Part shown: in pieces, positions 24,868 to 33,331 of the stretch
Layout: each line of letters starts with the position of its first letter
Numbering within the stretch: position 1 is the first letter of the stretch
Assembly: GCA_017935265.1 (NCBI GenBank)
Contig: JAGBHX010000103.1
Location: forward strand, 1-42,539
Direction: 5' to 3'
Origin: Clostridia bacterium
Lineage (GTDB): Bacteria > Bacillota > Clostridia > Oscillospirales > Acutalibacteraceae
DNA length: 42,539 bases
Position numbers and translations under genes: made by a program
Notes under the pieces: generated by a model
Database searches by the model: none
Seen by the model: only the letters and a program-made list of their open reading frames with translations
Told to the model about the DNA's origin: nothing

Positions 24868-24884
24868 TGTGAATTTAATTCACA
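24868..24884 (+). promoter_or_regulatory. Downstream palindromic operator overlapping the spo0A start of transcription
   Basis: TGTGAA-N5-TTCACA, perfect (seven paired bases per arm, TGTGAAT/ATTCACA), covering the expected transcription start near 24871. Occupancy should block the promoter. Centre-to-centre distance to the upstream copy is 66 bp. Confidence 0.62.
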
Positions 24885-24906
24885 TAAATTTACAGGAGGA
24901 CTAAAA

Positions 24907-25665
24907 ATGAACAATTCAATCAAAGTTATGTTAGCAGAAAATAATACCGATTTTTCAAGAAAGTGTGCAAGAGTCCTTTCTTCCTACGGATATGAAGTGA
25001 CCACCGTGGAAAAAGACGGCAATCAGGTTCTTTCAAAGCTGAAGGTAAGCGTACCCGATATTCTTATTATGGATGCATTTATGCTTCACATTGACGCTCT
25101 GGGTGTTATGAAGCAGCTTGAAAGTATGCACCTTAAATCAAAGCCGATGATTGTAATAATGTCCGGCGTTGATAATCCCAGGTTTGAAAAGGAAGTGCTG
25201 TCAAGCGGTGCTGATTATTATTTTCTCAAGCCCTTTGACATTGAAGTTATGGCTCAGCGTCTTATGCAGATGAGAGAATGGAGCGGCAATGATAATCAGA
25301 GTAAGTCAGGCTCAAACATGGAAATCGTTATTTCTGACATTATGCATCAGATTGGAGTGCCTGCCCATATAAAAGGATATCAGTATCTCCGCTATGCAAT
25401 TATTCTTTCAATTGAAAGCCCTGAAATGATAAGCTCCGTCACAAAGGTGCTTTATCCCGCAATTGCAAAAAAGTTTGCCACAACAGCCTCAAGGGTGGAG
25501 CGTGCAATCCGTCACGCAATTGAGGTTGCGTGGGACAGGGGAGATGTTGATGTGCTCGCATCTTACTTCGGCTACACCATTCAATCCTCACGAGGAAAGC
25601 CCACAAACTCAGAATTTATCGCAATGATTGCCGATAAGCTGCGTCTTAATCTTAAAGCTTCCTGA
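24907..25665 (+). CDS. spo0A: Spo0A, sporulation master response regulator
   Basis: A 252-residue response regulator: N-terminal receiver (1-125) and a C-terminal Spo0A DNA-binding domain with the near-invariant [34 protein letters not shown] and PTNSEFIAM blocks. Phospho-acceptor Asp56 and Lys108 are kept. The acidic pair, usually Asp-Asp, is Glu11-Asn12; the usual Thr is Ser86; and the M-P-H-x-D-G segment reads M-L-H-I-D-A. Start at ATG 24907 has a perfect GGAGG; an earlier in-frame ATG (24865) lies inside the -10/operator region. Monocistronic. Marks the organism as a sporulator or derived from one. Confidence 0.96.
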   Translation: MNNSIKVMLAENNTDFSRKCARVLSSYGYEVTTVEKDGNQVLSKLKVSVPDILIMDAFMLHIDALGVMKQLESMHLKSKPMIVIMSGVDNPRFEKEVLSSGADYYFLKPFDIEVMAQRLMQMREWSGNDNQSKSGSNMEIVISDIMHQIGVPAHIKGYQYLRYAIILSIESPEMISSVTKVLYPAIAKKFATTASRVERAIRHAIEVAWDRGDVDVLASYFGYTIQSSRGKPTNSEFIAMIADKLRLNLKAS

Positions 25666-25703
25666 AAAACTTTGAAAAAAGTTAAAAAAACCGAAAAAAA
25701 CTG

Positions 25704-25732
25704 TTGCATTTTGTTAAATAGTGTGATAGAAT
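25704..25732 (+). promoter_or_regulatory. rpmE promoter
   Basis: -35 TTGCAT (25704-25709) and -10 TAGAAT (25727-25732), spacer 17 bp, about 38 nt upstream of rpmE. Confidence 0.72.
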
Positions 25733-25769
25733 AAGCGTTGCGTAATAGAGACTGAAAGAGGTGAAAATC

Positions 25770-25973
25770 ATGAAGGAAGGACTTCATCCCAAGTATGATA
25801 CAGTAAGCGTACGTTGTGCTTGCGGTAACGTAATCGAAACACGTTCAACAAAAGGCGATATGCGTGTAGACATTTGCTCAGCCTGCCACCCGTTCTTTAC
25901 AGGTAAGCAGAAGCTCGTTGATACAGGCGGACGCGTAGACAGATTCAAGAAGCGTTATAATCTTGATAAATAA
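25770..25973 (+). CDS. rpmE: 50S ribosomal protein L31, zinc-binding type
   Basis: A 67-residue ribosomal protein with the L31 pattern ([39 protein letters not shown]). All four zinc-binding cysteines are present (Cys16, 18, 36, 39), so this is the C+ form rather than the zinc-free paralogue made under zinc shortage. Start is ATG 25770 after AGAGGTG; a GTG at 25761 is in frame but overlaps that ribosome site. It has its own promoter and terminator. Confidence 0.97.
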   Translation: MKEGLHPKYDTVSVRCACGNVIETRSTKGDMRVDICSACHPFFTGKQKLVDTGGRVDRFKKRYNLDK

Positions 25974-25979
25974 TTATGA

Positions 25980-26012
25980 AGCGGTGCATTTTTGTGCGCC
26001 GCTGAATTTTTT
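25980..26012 (+). terminator. rpmE terminator
   Basis: AGCGGTGCA (25980-25988) pairs with TGCGCCGCT (25995-26003; one T-G pair), loop TTTTTG, then GAATTTTTT. Confidence 0.85.
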
Positions 26013-26023
26013 AGGTGAGTTTT

Positions 26024-26641
26024 ATGGAATATAAGACTATCGAAAAAGAATCCTGCGACGAATTTATTGAAAAAAAGTCGCGTTTTATTGGCTACATAAA
26101 GCCTGTTACAACAAAAGAAGAAGCGGTTGAATACATCAACTCAATCAAATCAAAGCATTGGGATGCTACCCATAACGTGTATGCCTATGTTCTGCGTGAC
26201 GGTCAGACCCGCCGCTATTCCGATGACGGTGAGCCTCAGGGTACTGCGGGCATTCCCGTGCTTGATGTTCTTATTAAAGAAAACGTTGTTGACTGCGTTG
26301 TTGTTGCAACCCGATATTTCGGCGGCATCCTCTTAGGGGGAGGCGGCCTTGTGCGTGCTTATTCTCACACCGCCAAAATTGCCGTTGATGCAGGCGGCGT
26401 AATCACAATGCGCCTTTGTGCGATTATGGATGTCAGGTGTGATTACAATTTCTACGGCAGGCTCAATTCTCTTATTCCCGAATTCGGCGGAGTAATTGAT
26501 GACACCGTTTTTGAAGAAGACGTTAAAATAAAATTCCGTATTCCTGTCGGTATTGCAGATGAATTCAATGCCAAGCTCATTGATTCAAGCTTAGGAAAAT
26601 TCAAGGCCGAAAAAACAGGCGAAATTTTTTGTAAAATTTAA
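26024..26641 (+). CDS. YigZ/IMPACT-family protein
   Basis: A 205-residue member of the UPF0029/IMPACT family: N-terminal domain with KSRFIGYI, then ATHNVYAYVLRDG and the signature D-D-G-E-P-Q-G-T-A-G-I-P with VVVATRYFGGILLGGGGLVRAY, and a C-terminal DUF1949-like ferredoxin-fold domain. Bacterial members bind nucleic acid or are linked to ribosome function; the exact role is not settled. ATG 26024 is chosen over GTG 26015; TAGGTGAG lies upstream. Lies between the rpmE terminator and the dgt gene. Confidence 0.88.
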   Translation: MEYKTIEKESCDEFIEKKSRFIGYIKPVTTKEEAVEYINSIKSKHWDATHNVYAYVLRDGQTRRYSDDGEPQGTAGIPVLDVLIKENVVDCVVVATRYFGGILLGGGGLVRAYSHTAKIAVDAGGVITMRLCAIMDVRCDYNFYGRLNSLIPEFGGVIDDTVFEEDVKIKFRIPVGIADEFNAKLIDSSLGKFKAEKTGEIFCKI

Positions 26642-26700
26642 AAGGAATTTAACCTTTAACGGCGTATAAGATAGTAGAGGGCTTTGAAAGGAGTGGATTT

Positions 26701-27702
26701 ATGGCTAAATCAATCAGAGAAATCACCTGCGAAGCGGAGCATAATATGCTCTCGGAGTTTGCCGCATTTGCAGACCAAAGTAAGGGCAGACTTCGTCCGG
26801 AGCCGGAATGTGACATCAGAACCTGCTTTCAGCGTGACAGGGACAGAATTATCCACTCAAACTCCTTCCGCCGTCTTAAACACAAAACTCAGGTTTTCCT
26901 TTCTCCCGAGGGGGATTATTACCGCACCCGACTGACGCATACCCTTGAGGTGGCGCAGATCGGCAGAACAATTGCGGTTGCCCTCAGGCTTAATGAAAAT
27001 CTCACCGAGGCTATTGCTCTCGGTCACGATTTGGGTCACACTCCCTTCGGCCACGCCGGGGAGAGGGCGCTCAACAGCATTTGTCCCGACGGCTTCAGGC
27101 ATTATGAACATAGCCTGCGTGTTGTGGACACAATTGAAAAAAACGGTCAGGGCCTCAACCTGACATACGAAGTGCGCAACGGAATTGAGCGTCATACCAA
27201 CGGCGAGCAGGCAGCTACTCTTGAGGGCAGAATTGTCCGCCTTTCTGACCGTATTGCTTACATCAACCACGATATTGACGATGCCATTCACGGCAAAGTC
27301 ATTACTGAGGAGGATATTCCTCTGGAGGTCAAAAAGGTTCTCGGCTTCAACAAGTCCGAACGAATAAATACTCTCGTCCGCTCCTGCATCGAAAACAGCA
27401 GTGATGATATTTGCCTCAATGATGAAATTCAGGAGGCCTTTGACGAAATACATACGTTTATGTTTAAAAATGTATACACAAATCCCGTGTGCAAAAGCGA
27501 AGAAACAAAGGCAATGGATATGATTTGCTGGCTTTACGATTATTTTTCCAAAAATCCTTTGGAATTGCCTCAGGAATATACCTTGCTTTGTCTCAAAGAA
27601 GGTCCTCAGCGAGCCGCTTGCGACTACATTGCCGGTATGACCGACAGATACGCCGTGCGCACCTTCAACCGTCTGCTTGTGCCCGGCTCGTGGAATTTAT
27701 AG
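26701..27702 (+). CDS. dgt: dGTPase-like HD-domain triphosphohydrolase
   Basis: A 333-residue HD-superfamily protein similar to deoxyguanosinetriphosphate triphosphohydrolase, which splits dNTPs to nucleoside and tripolyphosphate and so adjusts dNTP pools. Metal ligands are His80 (in R-L-T-H-T-L-E-V) and His109-Asp110 in G-H-D-L-G-H-T-P-F-G-H; the N-terminal RDRDRIIHSNSFRRLKHKTQV is also characteristic. AAGGAG sits about 9 nt before ATG 26701. It precedes dnaG and rpoD, a common order in Clostridia, tying dNTP control to the replication and transcription genes. Confidence 0.93.
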   Translation: MAKSIREITCEAEHNMLSEFAAFADQSKGRLRPEPECDIRTCFQRDRDRIIHSNSFRRLKHKTQVFLSPEGDYYRTRLTHTLEVAQIGRTIAVALRLNENLTEAIALGHDLGHTPFGHAGERALNSICPDGFRHYEHSLRVVDTIEKNGQGLNLTYEVRNGIERHTNGEQAATLEGRIVRLSDRIAYINHDIDDAIHGKVITEEDIPLEVKKVLGFNKSERINTLVRSCIENSSDDICLNDEIQEAFDEIHTFMFKNVYTNPVCKSEETKAMDMICWLYDYFSKNPLELPQEYTLLCLKEGPQRAACDYIAGMTDRYAVRTFNRLLVPGSWNL

Positions 27703-27738
27703 TTTTTTAAACCTATTATATATAAAGGAGGGGTTAAT

Positions 27739-29493
27739 TTGGCTTTCAGTGATGAATTTTTAGAAGAGCTTCGTGACAGAAACGATATTGAAGGCGTAAT
27801 TTCATCTTACGTCAATCTCAAGCGTCAGGGCAAGCTTCTCAAAGGCCTTTGCCCCTTCCACAATGAAAAAACTCCATCCTTCACCGTTTACCCCGACACC
27901 CGTTCCTTTTATTGCTTCGGTTGCGGAGCAGGGGGCGAGGTTATTACCTTTATAAGAAGAGTGGAAAATCTTGATTATGTTGAGGCAATCAAGCTTCTTG
28001 CCGACAGGGCAGGTATGCAGATGCCCGATGACGGCTATGATGATTCAAGGGCCAAACACCGCCAGCGTCTTTTGGCTGTTAACCGTGAGGCCGCAAGGTT
28101 TTTTCACGCAAGTCTGATGTCGCCCTCGGGTAAGGTAGCTCTTGATTATTTCTTAGGCCGCGGACTCTCAATGTCCACAATCAAGCATTTCGGCCTGGGC
28201 TATGCTCCCGACAGTTGGGATGCTCTCATAAAGCACCTCAAGGCAAAGGGCTTTTCTATGGCGGAAATGTTTGATGCCAACCTTGTCAAGCGCAGTGAGC
28301 GTGACGGCAAGTCAAGATATTACGACAACTTCCGTAACAGAGTTATGACCCCCATAATTGATTTGAGGGGCAACGTAATTGCCTTTGGCGGACGTGTTCT
28401 TGACGATTCAAAACCGAAATATATCAATACTTCGGATACTTTGATTTATAAAAAGACCGACAATGTCTTTGCCCTCAATTTTGCCAAAAACGGCAACCCA
28501 TCTTCTCTTATTCTTGCCGAAGGGTATATGGATGTTATCGCTCTTCATCAGGCCGGATTTACCAATGCAGTTGCATCTCTGGGTACCGCCCTCACAAGGG
28601 AGCAGGCAAGTCTTATCAGCCGTTACACCGAAGAGGTAATTATCTCTTACGATGCCGACGAAGCAGGGCAGGAGGCCACGCAAAAGGCAATACGCATCTT
28701 TTCCGAAACGGGGCTCAAAGTCCGAGTTCTCAGGCTCGAAGGCGGCAAAGACCCTGATGAAATCATCAAAAAACACGGCAAAGAGCGTTTCAAAGCTCTC
28801 ATTGACGGCGCTGCTAATGACATTGAATACGGTATTCTTAAAATAAGAAACAAGTTTGACGTTTCGTTCCCTGACGGTAAAATGGGCTTTCTCAACGAAG
28901 CTACCAACCTGCTGGCAGGGTGCAACGATATAGAGCTTGATATTTATGCAGGCCGTCTTTCTCAGGAGCTTTCGGTTGATAAGCTTGCAATTATCAGCGA
29001 AGCCAAGAAAAAGCGTGCACGCAAGCGTTCAAGTGAGCGTAAAAATGCTTTTGAAGAAATCAAGCGTTCAGCAATCACCCCCAAGGATGAAATCAACCCG
29101 CAGCGCAAGCAGTTTGTCCGCGCGGCAAGGGCAGAGGATATTCTTCTTTCATCCTTAATCAACAACCCCGACTTTTTCTCGGCACTGAAGGACAAGCTGT
29201 TGCCTGAAGCCTTTTTAACAGATTTCAACAGGCGCGTTTATTCCTGCCTGTATTCAAGGCTTGACAAGGGGCTGAGTATTGAGCTTTCGGTTTTTGCAGG
29301 GGAGTTCACCCCCGAAGAGAACGGAAGAATTGCCAAATTTGTGGCAATGAAAAAAGAAATCAGTAACACTCTCAACGAGTGTTTTGATTGCATAAAAGTT
29401 CTTGAAGAAGAAAAACAAAAGCATAATTCCGTTGACCCCGCAAATGCGAGCGATGACGAATTTATGAGCTTTTTCAGGAAAAAATCTAATTAG
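27739..29493 (+). CDS. dnaG: DNA primase
   Basis: A 584-residue primase that lays RNA primers at the replication fork. The N-terminal CHC2 zinc finger has Cys38, His41, Cys59 and Cys62. A catalytic core with RNPD-type and Toprim motifs follows (LAEGYMDVIALHQAGF, then S-Y-D-A-D-E-A-G-Q-E-A), and a C-terminal helicase-binding region (residues about 450-584). The start codon is TTG at 27739, fixed by a strong AAGGAGGGG at 27725-27733 and by the family N-terminus AFSDEFLEEL right after it. 36 nt after dgt and 25 nt before rpoD: the macromolecular-synthesis operon. Confidence 0.97.
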   Translation: MAFSDEFLEELRDRNDIEGVISSYVNLKRQGKLLKGLCPFHNEKTPSFTVYPDTRSFYCFGCGAGGEVITFIRRVENLDYVEAIKLLADRAGMQMPDDGYDDSRAKHRQRLLAVNREAARFFHASLMSPSGKVALDYFLGRGLSMSTIKHFGLGYAPDSWDALIKHLKAKGFSMAEMFDANLVKRSERDGKSRYYDNFRNRVMTPIIDLRGNVIAFGGRVLDDSKPKYINTSDTLIYKKTDNVFALNFAKNGNPSSLILAEGYMDVIALHQAGFTNAVASLGTALTREQASLISRYTEEVIISYDADEAGQEATQKAIRIFSETGLKVRVLRLEGGKDPDEIIKKHGKERFKALIDGAANDIEYGILKIRNKFDVSFPDGKMGFLNEATNLLAGCNDIELDIYAGRLSQELSVDKLAIISEAKKKRARKRSSERKNAFEEIKRSAITPKDEINPQRKQFVRAARAEDILLSSLINNPDFFSALKDKLLPEAFLTDFNRRVYSCLYSRLDKGLSIELSVFAGEFTPEENGRIAKFVAMKKEISNTLNECFDCIKVLEEEKQKHNSVDPANASDDEFMSFFRKKSN

Positions 29494-29518
29494 GAAGTAA
29501 AAGTAAAGGAGATTTACT

Positions 29519-30619
29519 ATGGAAACTGTCGATAAAAAAACGTCGATAAAAGCCCTGATTGAAAAAGGTAAGGCAAACAACGGTAAGCTTACCACTCAGG
29601 ACATCGACACAGCCATTCTTGAAATGGACTTTGACATCGAGGAGCTTGACAAGCTCTATGAAACCATTGAAAATCAGAACATTGAAATTATTGACGATTT
29701 CAATCCCGATTCTCTAGAAAACCTTGATTTCAACGTTGATTTGCCCAAATCTGCAGAGCTTGACAACGTTGGCGTTGATGACAAAAACCAGGGCGCAGAT
29801 GACCCTGTTAAGGTCTATCTCAAGGAAATCGGCCGTGTGCCTCTTCTTTCTCCCGAGGAAGAAATTGAGCTTGCCATGCGCATAGCTGACGATGATGAAT
29901 ACGCAAAGAAAAGACTTGCCGAAGCTAACCTTCGCCTTGTTGTCAGCATTGCAAAACGTTATGTGGGCAGAGGTATGCAGTTCCTTGATTTGATTCAGGA
30001 GGGTAACCTCGGTCTTATCAAAGCTGTTGATAAGTTTGACCACACCAAGGGCTTCAAGTTTTCAACCTATGCCACCTGGTGGATTCGTCAGGCAATTACA
30101 AGAGCTATTGCCGATCAGGCAAGAACAATCCGTATTCCCGTTCATATGGTTGAAACAATCAATAAGGTTAAAAAGACCAACAGCCAGCTTCTTCACGAAA
30201 ACGGCAGAGACCCCACCGCAGAAGAAATTGCCAACAAGCTTGGTATGACCGTTGGCAAGGTAAGAGAAATTCTCCGCGTTGCTCAGGAGCCTGTTTCACT
30301 TGAAACTCCCATCGGTGAGGAGGAAGACAGCCATCTTGGTGACTTTATTCCCGATGACGATGCTCCCGCACCTGCAGACGCCGCATCAATCCTTCTTCTC
30401 AAGGAGCAGCTTGACGAGGTCCTTCAGACTCTCACTCCCAGAGAAGCCAAGGTTCTTTCAATGCGCTTCGGCCTTGAAGGCGGACATCCCCACACTCTTG
30501 AAGAGGTAGGTAAATACTTCGACGTTACAAGAGAGCGTATCCGTCAGATTGAAGCCAAGGCTCTTCGCAAGCTCCGTCACCCCAGCAGAAGCAAAAAGCT
30601 CAAGGATTTCCTTGACTGA
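29519..30619 (+). CDS. rpoD: Primary sigma factor SigA/RpoD
   Basis: Housekeeping sigma-70, 366 residues, Firmicutes size. A short acidic region 1.1 is followed by [17 protein letters not shown] (1.2), region 2 with [29 protein letters not shown], the core- and -10-binding part, region 3 ([10 protein letters not shown]), and region 4.2 with the helix-turn-helix [24 protein letters not shown] for the -35. It should recognise the TTGACA/TATAAT-like promoters found across this window. Ribosome site AAAGGAG; follows dnaG in the same operon and ends at a hairpin. Confidence 0.98.
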   Translation: METVDKKTSIKALIEKGKANNGKLTTQDIDTAILEMDFDIEELDKLYETIENQNIEIIDDFNPDSLENLDFNVDLPKSAELDNVGVDDKNQGADDPVKVYLKEIGRVPLLSPEEEIELAMRIADDDEYAKKRLAEANLRLVVSIAKRYVGRGMQFLDLIQEGNLGLIKAVDKFDHTKGFKFSTYATWWIRQAITRAIADQARTIRIPVHMVETINKVKKTNSQLLHENGRDPTAEEIANKLGMTVGKVREILRVAQEPVSLETPIGEEEDSHLGDFIPDDDAPAPADAASILLLKEQLDEVLQTLTPREAKVLSMRFGLEGGHPHTLEEVGKYFDVTRERIRQIEAKALRKLRHPSRSKKLKDFLD

Positions 30620-30630
30620 TTAAACCCAAT

Positions 30631-30658
30631 AGCCTCCTTCGCGGAGGCTTAATTCTTA
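30631..30658 (+). terminator. Probable terminator after rpoD
   Basis: AGCCTCC (30631-30637) pairs with GGAGGCT (30643-30649), loop TTCGC, followed by a weak T tract (TAATTCTT). Only 24 nt before the GH3 start, so some read-through is likely. Confidence 0.65.
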
Positions 30659-30673
30659 ACAGGAGGAATTCCT

Positions 30674-32773
30674 ATGAACAAAGAAACAGCAAAGCAAAAA
30701 GCAAAAGAGCTTGTAGCTCAGATGACAGTTGAAGAAAAAATTTCTCAGCTTCTTTATACATCAGCCCCTATCGAAAGATTGGGCATCAAAGCCTACAACT
30801 GGTGGAACGAGGGCTCACACGGTGTTGCCCGTTCGGGAACTGCCACAGTTTTTCCTCACGCTATTGCTATGGCCGCCACCTTCAACCCCGAGCTTGTCAA
30901 TGAGGTTGCAGATGTAATTTCAACCGAGGGCAGAGCTAAGTATAATCAGCACGTTAAGTATAACGACTTTGACATTTTTAAGGGCATCACCTTCTGGGCG
31001 CCTAATATCAACATTGTCCGTGACCCACGCTGGGGCAGAGGGCAGGAAACCTTCGGTGAAGACCCCTATCTTACCGCAACTCTCGGTGAGCAGTTTATCA
31101 AAGGTATTCAGGGCGAGGGCGAGTTTTATAAGGCAACTGCCTGCTCAAAGCACTATGCCGTTCACTCAGGTCCTGAAAAAGACCGTCACGGCTTTGATGC
31201 TGTTGCTTCAATGCACGATATGTATGAAACATATCTTCCTGCGTTTGAAAAAACAGTTAAAGCAGGTGTTGCAGGCGTAATGGGTGCATATAACCGCACC
31301 AACGGTGAGCCCTGCTGTGCTCATTCATATCTTTTGGGTCAGGTTTTGCGCAAGGATTGGAGCTTTGACGGCTACGTAGTTTCTGACTGCGGTGCACTCA
31401 ATGACATTTATGAATTCCATAAATGTGCTTCAACAAAGGCAGAGGCTGCCGCAATTTCACTCAAAAACTCTTGTGACCTCAACTGCGGTCAGATTTATGA
31501 GCATCTTGTTGATGCTTATGAGCAGGATCTGGTTACTGAAGAAGAAATCACAACAGCCGCAGAAAGGCTTTATACAATCCGCTTCCTTCTCGGTGAATTT
31601 GAAGAAAACAGACCTTTCAGCGACATCGGATACGATAAGCTTGACTGTAAGGAGCACAGAGCGTTAAACCTTAAAACTGCTCAGGAAAGTGTTGTTCTTC
31701 TCAAAAATGACAGTTTCCTTCCCCTTGATAAAAACACCGATAAGAAAATTGCAGTTGTAGGCCCCAATTCAATGTCTGTTTCAGCCCTTGAAGGCAACTA
31801 CAACGCTTATGCTTCCGAATACGTAACTGTTGCCGACGGTATGAGAAGAGTGTTCAATAACGCCCATATCACCGTTGAAAAGGGTGCACATTATTGCCAC
31901 GAGCTCACCAACGACTGGAGCGGCTTCGGCAATATGATAAGTGACGGTGCTGCCGCCGCTTCTCAGGCAGACATCACAGTTCTTGCTCTCGGACTTGACT
32001 GTTCAATTGAGGGCGAAGACACAGGCTACGACAATGATTACACTGATTACGGCGATAAAAAGCACGTTTCACTTCCCGCAACTCAGCAGAAATTGGCAGA
32101 CGCAGTTTGCGACGCTTGCGAAAACGTTATTGTTGTGCTTATGTGCGGCAGTTCCATTGATGTTGGTGAAAAGGTCAGAAACCACGCAAAGGCTATCATC
32201 CACGCCTGGTATCCCGGCTCATTGGGCGGTCTCAGTGTTGCAAAGCTTCTTGCAGGTGAATTTTCACCAAGCGGTAAATTGCCCGTTACAATTTATGACG
32301 GCAAGCACAATCTTCCTGATTTCAAGGATTATGATATGCGCGGCAGAACCTATCGTTATATCGACGGAGATGCCCTTTATCCCTTCGGCTTTGGTCTTTC
32401 ATACACAAGCTTTGATTACAGCGATGCAAAGCTCACCGAAGAAAGCAATGAAGCTCTCAAAATCAGCGTAGATGTTGAAAACACAGGCGCAATGGACGGC
32501 ATTGACAAGGTTCAGGTTTATGCAAAGTATTCAGATTCAAGAACATACACACCTCATTTCCAACTTTGCAGCGTGAAGCCTGTTGAACTCACAAAAGGCG
32601 AAAAGAAAACTGTTGAGCTTTGTATTGACCGCTATTGGATTAAGGCTGTTACCGAAGAAGGCAAGCGTGTTGACCCCGACGGTGAAATCACCCTTTATAT
32701 CGGCAACCACCAGCCCGACAGCGTAAGTAACACCCTCACAGGCACACAGTGCCTCACAATTAAATTGCAGTAA
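30674..32773 (+). CDS. GH3 glycosidase, probable beta-xylosidase/beta-glucosidase
   Basis: A 699-residue glycoside hydrolase family 3 enzyme without signal peptide, so cytoplasmic. The N-terminal TIM barrel has the block YNWWNEGSHGVAR, typical of the xylosidase branch, the RDPRWGRGQETFGEDP motif, and nucleophile Asp238 in Y-V-V-S-D-C-G. The alpha/beta sandwich and a C-terminal fibronectin-III-like domain follow. It would trim imported xylo- or gluco-oligosaccharides; transporters are not in the window. AGGAGG is placed 8-9 nt before the ATG. It is separated from rpoD by a hairpin and ended by a strong terminator. Substrate specificity is inferred from family motifs only. Confidence 0.9.
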   Translation: MNKETAKQKAKELVAQMTVEEKISQLLYTSAPIERLGIKAYNWWNEGSHGVARSGTATVFPHAIAMAATFNPELVNEVADVISTEGRAKYNQHVKYNDFDIFKGITFWAPNINIVRDPRWGRGQETFGEDPYLTATLGEQFIKGIQGEGEFYKATACSKHYAVHSGPEKDRHGFDAVASMHDMYETYLPAFEKTVKAGVAGVMGAYNRTNGEPCCAHSYLLGQVLRKDWSFDGYVVSDCGALNDIYEFHKCASTKAEAAAISLKNSCDLNCGQIYEHLVDAYEQDLVTEEEITTAAERLYTIRFLLGEFEENRPFSDIGYDKLDCKEHRALNLKTAQESVVLLKNDSFLPLDKNTDKKIAVVGPNSMSVSALEGNYNAYASEYVTVADGMRRVFNNAHITVEKGAHYCHELTNDWSGFGNMISDGAAAASQADITVLALGLDCSIEGEDTGYDNDYTDYGDKKHVSLPATQQKLADAVCDACENVIVVLMCGSSIDVGEKVRNHAKAIIHAWYPGSLGGLSVAKLLAGEFSPSGKLPVTIYDGKHNLPDFKDYDMRGRTYRYIDGDALYPFGFGLSYTSFDYSDAKLTEESNEALKISVDVENTGAMDGIDKVQVYAKYSDSRTYTPHFQLCSVKPVELTKGEKKTVELCIDRYWIKAVTEEGKRVDPDGEITLYIGNHQPDSVSNTLTGTQCLTIKLQ

Positions 32774-32777
32774 TTTT

Positions 32778-32810
32778 AAATCCCTGATGTGAAAACATCA
32801 GGGATTTTTT
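32778..32810 (+). terminator. Terminator of the GH3 gene
   Basis: AAATCCCTGATGT (32778-32790) pairs perfectly with ACATCAGGGATTT (32795-32807) over a GAAA loop, running into a T tract (32805-32810). Confidence 0.94.
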
Positions 32811-33253
32811 CGACTCACTTGGGTCATCAAAATGGCTTCCGCCAACTTGTAGGGGTCGATGCCCACATCGACCCAAATCACCACGCAATTTAAATGTAGG
32901 GTGTGTCGATTTCCGATGCACCACAAACACCACGCCAACGGAATGTCGCAAGCGCCATTCCCTACAAAAGCTTCCGTCAGCACCGGCCCTCCTTACCTCA
33001 AGGAGGGGGGACCACGAAGTGGTGGGAGGATATAAAAAGGTCTAAAAATTATATTTCTGCAAAAAAATCCCCCAATCATTTTCTGTGAAAATGCCAGCCC
33101 CCTTTAGGGCAAGGGGGCCAAAGGTTACTGTTAGCCGTGTAGTGTACGGCGATTTTCGATGTACCTGTCAGGCTCCCCATATTGTAATAGGGGGAGCTGT
33201 CACGAAGTGACTGAGGGGGTTAAGTTGAGGTAAGTCTTTCGGGCGGGCAACGG
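32811..33253. repeat. Non-coding cluster of short hairpin repeats
   Basis: No credible gene between the GH3 terminator and the membrane-protein promoter. The stretch is a mosaic of palindromes: GGGTCGATG/CATCGACCC (32853-32874), GGTGTGTCG/CGATGCACC (32900-32922), GGAATG/CATTCC (32940-32961), ACCAC-GAA-GTGGT in a G-rich context (33000-33030), GCCCCCTT/AAGGGGGC (33097-33118), and GCTCCCC/GGGGAGC followed by GTCAC-GAA-GTGAC (33172-33212). The first three share a leading TGTAGGG (the third inverted); two others share the core CACGAAGTG. This looks like several families of non-autonomous interspersed repeats inserted side by side. Confidence 0.7.
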
Positions 33254-33271
33254 AGACCCGCCCTTACTGTT
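33254..33271 (+). repeat. Left inverted repeat bracketing the membrane-protein gene
   Basis: AGACCCGCCCTTACTGTT, the reverse complement at 17 of 18 positions of 33849-33866. It forms the 3' side of a hairpin (GGGCGGG 33241-33247 with CCCGCCC 33257-33263), and its last two bases begin the -35 box. Confidence 0.7.
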
Positions 33272-33297
33272 GACAAAGCCCGGCATAGTGGTATAAT
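33270..33297 (+). promoter_or_regulatory. Consensus promoter of the small membrane-protein gene
   Basis: -35 TTGACA (33270-33275) and -10 TATAAT (33292-33297), spacer 16 bp, about 34 nt before the coding start. Confidence 0.8.
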
Positions 33298-33331
33298 ATT
33301 GTTGAGATTTGCAATGCAAAGGGGGATATTT

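Noticed and set aside
24799..24884. Calling the spo0A palindromes Rex or CRP/FNR sites
   Set aside because: Arms resemble both, but the centre is one base off either consensus (N5 between TGTGAA and TTCACA), so no regulator is named.
24865..24906. Earlier in-frame ATG for spo0A
   Set aside because: Lies in the -10/operator region and would begin at or before the transcription start; GGAGG fits ATG 24907.
26857..27453. 198-codon minus-strand frame inside dgt
   Set aside because: Shadow of dgt; the HD motifs are on the plus strand and no start signal exists.
32811..33253. Possible CRISPR array
   Set aside because: Repeats are not uniform in length or spacing, differ from each other, have internal palindromes, and no cas genes are present.
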